From Homarus americanus (Eukaryota; Arthropoda; Malacostraca; Decapoda; Nephropidae): a stretch of 64,000 nt of DNA. The notes under the pieces were generated by a model. It saw only the letters and a program-made list of their open reading frames with translations, searched no databases and was not told the DNA's origin. Location of the stretch: the NCBI RefSeq assembly GCF_018991925.1, contig NW_024742338.1:4890769-4954768 (forward strand), in the 5' to 3' direction. Within the stretch, counting starts at the first letter, position 1. Each line of letters opens with the position of its first letter. The position numbers and the translations under genes are program-made. This document shows, one piece after another, positions 60,103 to 64,000 of the stretch.

Positions 60103-62960
60103 AAACACGTACAAATAAATAATAATTGGAAAATCCTCACAATAATCAGGAACAAATATATTAAAAATGGGAGTCTACCCTCAAGTCCATGCTCTATTAC
60201 AGTACGTTATTATTAGAGCATGGACTTGAGGATAGACTTACATTTTTAATAAATTTGTTTCTGATTATTTGTGAGAGGATTTTCCAATTAAGGTATTATT
60301 TATTTGTACGTATTTTGTGTGTGTGTGTCTACACACACATTTACAATACAGGTAAAGGAAATTACTGTCTCTAGAACGAATGGCTCCCTGTCCCAGCCGT
60401 GAAAATGCCGGCAATTTAAAACTACCCACAGACATTCTTGGGTACATCCAGGGTGTCATCTGCGAATAATAGAGGACCGCAAAGTAAAAATCCGTGAACT
60501 TTGGGGGCTCCCTGTACCAGGTGGGATAAGATCATAATGGGTCATGGAATTTGGGTTGCATGCAAGATTATAAATTGTGTATACTGTATGTGTTTTTGAG
60601 TTGGTGTGCATGTTTGTATGTTATTTCCATTAATAGAGACAGCATGATTTTATAAAGTGTGTGTAAATATCCACTTGCAGGATGTTCTGGGCTGCCCGGT
60701 GTTTACTTGCCTGGATGAGTGCGACAAGGCTGTAGCAGAGTATGCCAAGAAGTTTGGTGCCATGGGGATCTTAGGCCAGGACTCAGACTATATAATCTAC
60801 AACACGTCTCATTACTACTTTTCTATTAATCACCTAAACCTAGAAACTCTGGACACTATTATGTACGACCGTAACGCTCTGTCTCGTGTTCTTCACATCA
60901 CCATCGATCAGCTGCCCGTCCTCTCCTGCCTTATAGGTGAGCCAAAGGTTCTCTTGCAGCACAGTACTGTACAGTAATGCTGAACACACAGAGGTTCAAA
61001 GTTTGACAACATTTTATTATGTGGAGGTTGTCAGCAAGTTACCTGTGATACTGTACATTGCTAACGTAACAGCACCTGACCAACCTGCTTGACTTGTTTT
61101 CAGAGTAGGTTTACATTGTCCAAACTTATTACTGTAATTGGTGTTTACAACTTGTCACCCAGTGAACCAATGCTGAAGTAAACTTAGAGCCCCCTTTGAC
61201 ATTGGCTGCTTCAAGAACTAGTGAAGCTTCGGTATCAATTTTATATTTATTTATATTAATCATATATTATTGTTATTTTCACATAGCTTTTGAATTATCA
61301 AATTAAACTAATTATTCGAGGCAACTTTCGCCTGATGCTACTTGTTCTCACATGTGGTCTTATCGTCTGTGAATGTGTACAAGTCCTCCATATTTCACTT
61401 TTAATGTGGAACAGTTGATCCCAATACCAGACTAGATTTTTTCAATCAACGCTGACCTCTGATATTGTAGGAAATGATGTAATCCGTCAAGAGGATCTGC
61501 TGTTATTCCACCAGCAGTCACTTAAGATGTCAAGCCATCATCACCACCGTCACCACAACCGCCCCCCACCAGAGATCCTCATCCCCAAAGTGGCCACCTT
61601 CATCAACACGCAGCCCTCCATGGACCACCTGCTTCAGCAACTACCCCTCCTGGCCAGGTCACCATTTTAAACAACCCAAAACATTATAATAGATTAAAAA
61701 TATATACGTACTGTACCGCTAAGATGTTTACAAGAAATATTACATATAATTGGCCAAGACTGAATTTGAGTGCATTAGACAGTGTTGTTGGTGTAGAAGA
61801 TGAGTATGAGTGTACTATTAGACAGGCTCCTCTCCCTCACTGACACAACAAGCCACCAACACCACTTGATACATTAAAGATACTTTTATAGTGAACACAG
61901 TTTTATTAAGGTGTTCTTCAGTACTTTAGAGTTCAGTAATGTTTGATTTTTTTTTACCATCACAGTGCTGTAGAGACACATTAATTTTCAACATTGACTT
62001 TTTCTCACACAAGATCAACACTGACTTTCTGCCTCGAGCATTTAAGATATTTTTACAGAAAAAATGATTTTGTGCAGATACCTACTGTACTCTTTAATAC
62101 TTTAGGTTTACTGTACTGTAGTAACACATGATAAATCTATAAGTAAATTAACAAACACATCTTCTTGTGCTGCAACCTTTAACACTGGTTATTAGTTTGG
62201 TGCTCTCAAACACATTTACAGTAGCTAAACATAATTTGGGATGGGTTTCCTGTAATTAAAAAAAAAATGTAGCAGTGATTATATAGGGCATTGTAAACTG
62301 TAGAAGCTATTAGGATGCAGGTGTGTGTGTGTGCTCGCTGCATGGCGTGCGTAGGTGCATGAGTGTGAGCACATTAAGACACATAGGATGGTTGTAAACT
62401 TGGGTAAAATTGAATGATTATTGTATTCATCTTCCCAGTCACTTTGTTGGTTATTGTTCTCTCTCATACATTATGGGTAGGAAAGCTGATTAATACATTA
62501 TATGAGTTTAAAGGTATCTCTGTGAGTGAGTAATAAAATGATTAAGTGTAAATTAAAATAAAAACTTAACTGACAACAAGCTTGTTGAGGCTGCTGGCAG
62601 GTGTGTGAGCAGTGTATCACCCAAAGTTTTGTTAGTTAATCTTTTGTAGACAGTCACTAAATTCTAACCATTCTGACTACATCTCCAAAGAGGGTTAAAT
62701 TGAATAGAGGTTCAATAAGTGAATTTTCATACCCAAGATTGTCAGGTTGTTCGATCGAAGTCGAGTTAATAGTTTATTCAATAAACAGAACTTAACGTGT
62801 CTGTATTGTATTTACTCATTTCATGTCGTACTATTACTGACACAGGGCAGTATTCCGAGATGAGAATCGCGCCCACCTGCTAGTGGAAGGCATCAAGATG
62901 TACCAACTGGATCTTGAGACCGGCCCAGATGAGTTCACCCAGAAGATTGAAGATACATCG
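47507..62960 (+). CDS. FAM120B-like: FAM120B-like protein (constitutive coactivator of PPAR-gamma family, XPG N/I domains), 5' part
   Basis: Six exons give 331 codons: 47507-47581, 52911-53114, 53714-53869, 60681-60936, 61471-61657, 62846-62960. The reading frame stays open through every junction. The start MGVRGLQSFLEGHC, the WICGGQW block (residues 57-63), FFFDG (86-90), FFLPTGLAAFT and LIGNDVI (229-235) match vertebrate FAM120B segment by segment with almost no gaps. Acidic residues at D43, D89, E158, D160, D179, D181 and D233 fall at the XPG/FEN1 metal-binding positions. A His-rich linker (HHHHRHH) follows. The family comprises nuclear or cytoplasmic proteins related to XPG nucleases; FAM120B is described as a nuclear-receptor coactivator. 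The downstream half of the gene lies beyond the window. An Asteroid homologue is the alternative, but WICGGQW favours FAM120. Confidence 0.88.
47582..48866. other. FAM120B-like intron 1, left part
   Basis: AT-rich with no gene. A pentamer microsatellite of ACTGT/ACTGC units lies at 48653-48733. Confidence 0.5.
48653..48733. repeat. (ACTGT)n/(ACTGC)n microsatellite
   Basis: About 16 pentamer units, with a block of ACTGC variants in the middle. The same pentamer occurs in short runs across the window. Confidence 0.92.
48867..51908. repeat. 31-bp minisatellite in FAM120B-like intron 1, about 100 units
   Basis: The core unit is ACAGTGGTCACACATAGTGG followed by TCATCATAACC. Variants include CATACAGTGG (33 bp), GGCCACACAGTGG (29 bp) and CATGATACAGTGG. 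Units are well conserved. Long open frames on both strands are periodic artefacts. A leftover unit pair lies at 52508-52555. Confidence 0.96.
50700..51610. repeat. 468-bp higher-order duplication inside the 31-bp array
   Basis: The unit order in about 50725-51145 recurs 468 bp to the right, with identical variant pattern (for example the CACAGTGGTCACACATACAG cluster and CAAGGTGGCCACATG). Confidence 0.85.
51909..52910. other. FAM120B-like intron 1, right part
   Basis: Unassigned DNA with a CT-rich stretch (52412-52490) and a short tandem repeat at 52627-52750. Confidence 0.5.
52627..52750. repeat. Tandem repeat, unit about 23 bp
   Basis: AGGGTACACACTACAGTACA-type units, about five copies. 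Confidence 0.88.
52911..53114 (+). CDS. FAM120B-like: FAM120B-like exon 2 (XPG N domain), GC donor
   Basis: The acceptor is TTCTTACAG. The exon has 68 codons with VVDG, the WICGGQW motif and FFFDG. The only nearby GT (53119) leaves one base and puts a stop into exon 3. Ending at CCG before GCACGT keeps phase 0 and gives exactly the FAM120B spacing from FFFDG to RRL (15 residues in between). A GC-AG intron is therefore the best model. Confidence 0.8.
53714..53869 (+). CDS. FAM120B-like: FAM120B-like exon 3, GC donor
   Basis: The acceptor is TTGTCACTGTCAG. It has 52 codons starting ERKRVTWTHRRL and ending PLIFK. The donor reads AAG|GCAAGT, which is the consensus for GC-AG introns. Using the GT three bases further on would shift exon 4 out of its conserved frame. 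Confidence 0.85.
53870..54101. other. FAM120B-like intron 3, left end
   Basis: Starts with the GC donor GCAAGT, then a (CT)n run at 53890-53905. No gene. Confidence 0.6.
54102..56373 (+). mobile_element. Tigger/pogo DNA transposon, 2.27 kb, TA target duplication
   Basis: Ends CAGCTACTCCTCGACTTACG and (reverse complement of the right end) CAGCTGCTCCCCGAATTACG, each flanked by TA (54100-54101, 56374-56375). It contains a single broken transposase gene. Inserted in intron 3 of the FAM120B-like gene in the same orientation. Confidence 0.92.
54372..56150 (+). pseudogene. Tigger/pogo transposase with decayed frame
   Basis: Start MTGKRRS, then after a frameshift a CENP-B-type N domain (QSITFETKVKIIMQYENGKM, then FSHSTISTILKDKDRI). 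Stops follow at 54594 and about 54741, and a further frameshift near 54600. The DDE core is an intact 338-codon frame (54764-55780): NVDETGLFWKYMPERTY, LLILDNAPGHPPHL and NTTSIIQPMDQGAIAAFKAN carry the three catalytic Asp residues. A last frameshift near 55778 separates the tail (ERFAKVDRMVQDALACYREI). It cannot make a full transposase, though the catalytic domain is well preserved. Confidence 0.9.
56635..57166 (+). mobile_element. Tigger-type MITE, 532 bp, TA flanks (copy 2)
   Basis: Same family as 46279-46813 but in opposite orientation: ends CAGTGAGTTCTGCTATAACG / CAGGTAGTTCTGCTATAACG, TA on both sides, same truncated transposase start (MVKKNISKKRSDDRIPGDYR). Confidence 0.88.
57169..58862. 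other. FAM120B-like intron 3, unassigned part
   Basis: No gene seen. A CAGTA run lies at 58219-58245. Confidence 0.5.
58863..59160 (+). mobile_element. Solo LTR, 298 bp, TSD GTAT
   Basis: Runs from TGTGGGGTATGATTGTG to GGATCCACTACA; GTAT flanks both sides (58859-58862, 59161-59164). Shares CACTCAGGATGGG, GGAAACTCACAATG and the ATCCACTACA end with the TRIM-like element at 28544. Shorter by about 150 bp through internal differences. Confidence 0.85.
59368..59950 (+). pseudogene. RTE-like LINE, RT C-terminal fragment
   Basis: Reads KFSYLGSNISCDGRCVEEIK, then AKTSFNSLKGLMEKRH. After stops and frameshifts it continues with LYGSEAW- and EMW-type motifs (59545-59625). These are standard for the C-terminal part of RTE-type reverse transcriptases. 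The RT core is missing. Confidence 0.7.
60000..60514. mobile_element. Palindromic MITE, 515 bp, TA flanks
   Basis: Ends CAGGGGGCCCCCCTAATTCG / CAGGGAGCCCCCAAAGTTC with TA on both sides. The centre is a long imperfect inverted repeat (about 60068-60200 against 60210-60335), including AGTCCATGCTCT / AGAGCATGGACT and matching (AC)n/(GT)n runs. It lies in intron 3, about 170 bp before exon 4. Confidence 0.85.
60681..60936 (+). CDS. FAM120B-like: FAM120B-like exon 4 (XPG I domain)
   Basis: The acceptor is CACTTGCAG and the donor G|GTGAGC, in phase 1. It encodes 85 residues including DECDKAVAEYA and GILGQDSDYIIY. These are the XPG-I acidic motifs, comparable with EADYEVASY and GEDTDYLIY in human FAM120B. 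Confidence 0.9.
60937..61470. other. FAM120B-like intron 4
   Basis: GT-AG intron of 534 bp with no recognisable insertion. Confidence 0.75.
61471..61657 (+). CDS. FAM120B-like: FAM120B-like exon 5 with His-rich linker
   Basis: The acceptor is GATATTGTAG and the donor AG|GTCACC. It completes the LIGNDVI block, then has a low-complexity SSHHHHRHHNRPPPE run and a helical FINTQPSMDHLLQQLPLL stretch. Confidence 0.85.
61658..62845. other. FAM120B-like intron 5
   Basis: GT-AG intron of 1,188 bp; AT-rich, no element recognised. A short (GT)n lies at 62319-62332. Confidence 0.75.
62846..62960 (+). CDS. FAM120B-like: FAM120B-like exon 6
   Basis: The acceptor is TACTGACACAG and the donor TCG|GTAATT, in phase 0. 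It encodes 38 residues starting AVFRDENRAHLLVEG. FAM120B has a similar block (KGNIILAVSDHISKV, then YQGEK) at this place. The gene continues beyond the window. Confidence 0.8.
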
Positions 62961-63204
62961 GTAATTTCTAACAACCATTTTAGTAAGACCTAACCTTTGG
63001 TATATAGGACAGTATTGTAGCAGATATTGGAAAAGTCCCTGTTAGTTTAAACCTTCATATCTGTCTCTTCCATGAGAATTAAATTACTTTTCTATTTCCT
63101 CTTTCACTCAATCATGATCTGTCTTTCTTTATGAAGTTTATATTGTTGAATCTAGTACAGTAGTAGCTCTCTTGAAGGGGAATTTGAGATACTGTATCCA
63201 AATA

Positions 63205-63791
63205 CAGGCATCCCCGAGTTACAGAAGGTATGTGTCCTTGAAAATTTGTCCATAACATGAAATTCCGTAATGCCAATCCAGTTTTCCCATTGACTTCCAT
63301 TATATAATTGGACATGCATTCCCAAGGAAATGTTTTCGGCAAAAAGACATAATACAAGCACATTTATGAATGAAAATAATTTTTTAAATCGTACATTGAT
63401 TATTTTATGATATAATATGATAATAAATACCTTATATACAAAACACTTGAATTTAGCTTACCACAAGCGATGTTGAGTGCTGCATTAGGTGAGGTGGTGA
63501 GGTAGGATGGTGCAATCTGAGTTACCGGAAGGGAGACGGAAGGGCACTACTCTCTCCTGCCTTGCCCTGTACAGTATTGTACCAACCACCAAGAAATCTA
63601 CACAAAATAAATTGTATAATTTCTGTGTTTTTTTTCCTAATAGTATTGAAGCAAAAATTTAACTTGAAAATTTACCCAATTTCCGTAAGGGCGAATTTTT
63701 TGTCCGTTTCCCGAATTTATTGGTCATAATTTACAAAATCTGTAAGAGCGAATTTCCGTAACCAGAACTTCCGTAACCTGGAGGGCGCCTG
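63205..63791. mobile_element. MITE, 587 bp, TA flanks
   Basis: Ends CAGGCATCCCCGAGTTAC / CAGGCGCCCTCCAGGTTACG with TA on both sides; repeated CGTAA motifs inside. Pogo/Tigger-type ends; non-coding. Lies in the intron after exon 6. Confidence 0.78.
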
Positions 63792-64000
63792 TAAATTAAA
63801 ATTATTAAATAACTTGGAGTATAATATGGTTAATAGCAGATGCAGGGTGTTGGCAAAGACATTCAGTACAGTACTGTATTGTATAACTACTGAAGGACAT
63901 TTCCATTGCCAAGGATTTATTTAATAAAGATATGAAATTATAAGACTTTGGATGTACAAATGAGTTGATGAAGGGAAGAAAAGTGCAAAAACTTTATAAA

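Overview
This window reads as eukaryotic nuclear DNA, most likely from a decapod crustacean. The evidence is a split gene for a crustacean hyperglycemic hormone (CHH/MIH) superfamily peptide, a second split gene of the FAM120/XPG-like family, spliceosomal introns of several kb, TTAGG-like stretches, long minisatellites and a very dense load of LINEs, Tigger/pogo elements and LTR remnants. Nothing prokaryotic (operons, ribosome binding sites, CRISPR) is supported. The species call is inference.

Host genes. (1) 3534-5604, minus strand: three coding exons of a secreted six-cysteine CHH/MIH-like neurohormone. The ATG exon lies further upstream (higher coordinates) and was not found. (2) 47476-62960, plus strand, continuing past the right edge: six exons (331 codons in the window) of a FAM120B-like protein (constitutive coactivator of PPAR-gamma family, XPG N and I domains). 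Two of its introns appear to use GC-AG splice sites, and all seven acidic positions of a FEN1-type active site carry Asp or Glu.

Layout. 0-2.1 kb: Tigger remnants and a (TA)n plus foldback element. 2.1-5.6 kb: the hormone gene. 5.9-13.1 kb: decayed CR1-like LINE copies (family A) in both orientations. 13-17 kb: mostly unassigned DNA, a tandem triplication and more family A pieces. 17.4-20.8 kb: a 28-bp minisatellite. 21-25.6 kb: family A with a 124-bp tandem array, then a solo LTR split by a Nimb/Jockey-like LINE. 25.7-35.7 kb: a nested stack in which an I-like LINE with RNase H is interrupted by an LTR-like insertion and by a TRIM-like element whose 3' LTR holds a nearly intact CR1-type LINE; foldback (TA)n DNA lies in its 3' tail. 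35.8-38.6 kb: family A head to head. 38.6-46.8 kb: mostly unassigned DNA with a SINE and three MITEs. 47.5-64 kb: the FAM120B-like gene, whose introns carry a 31-bp minisatellite, a 2.3-kb Tigger, several TA-flanked MITEs, an RTE-like fragment and a solo LTR.

The strongest points for follow-up are the divergent hormone gene, the GC-AG introns, the LTR family with exact 4-bp target duplications at three sites, and the readable order of nested insertions. All calls come from reading the sequence; no database search was run.
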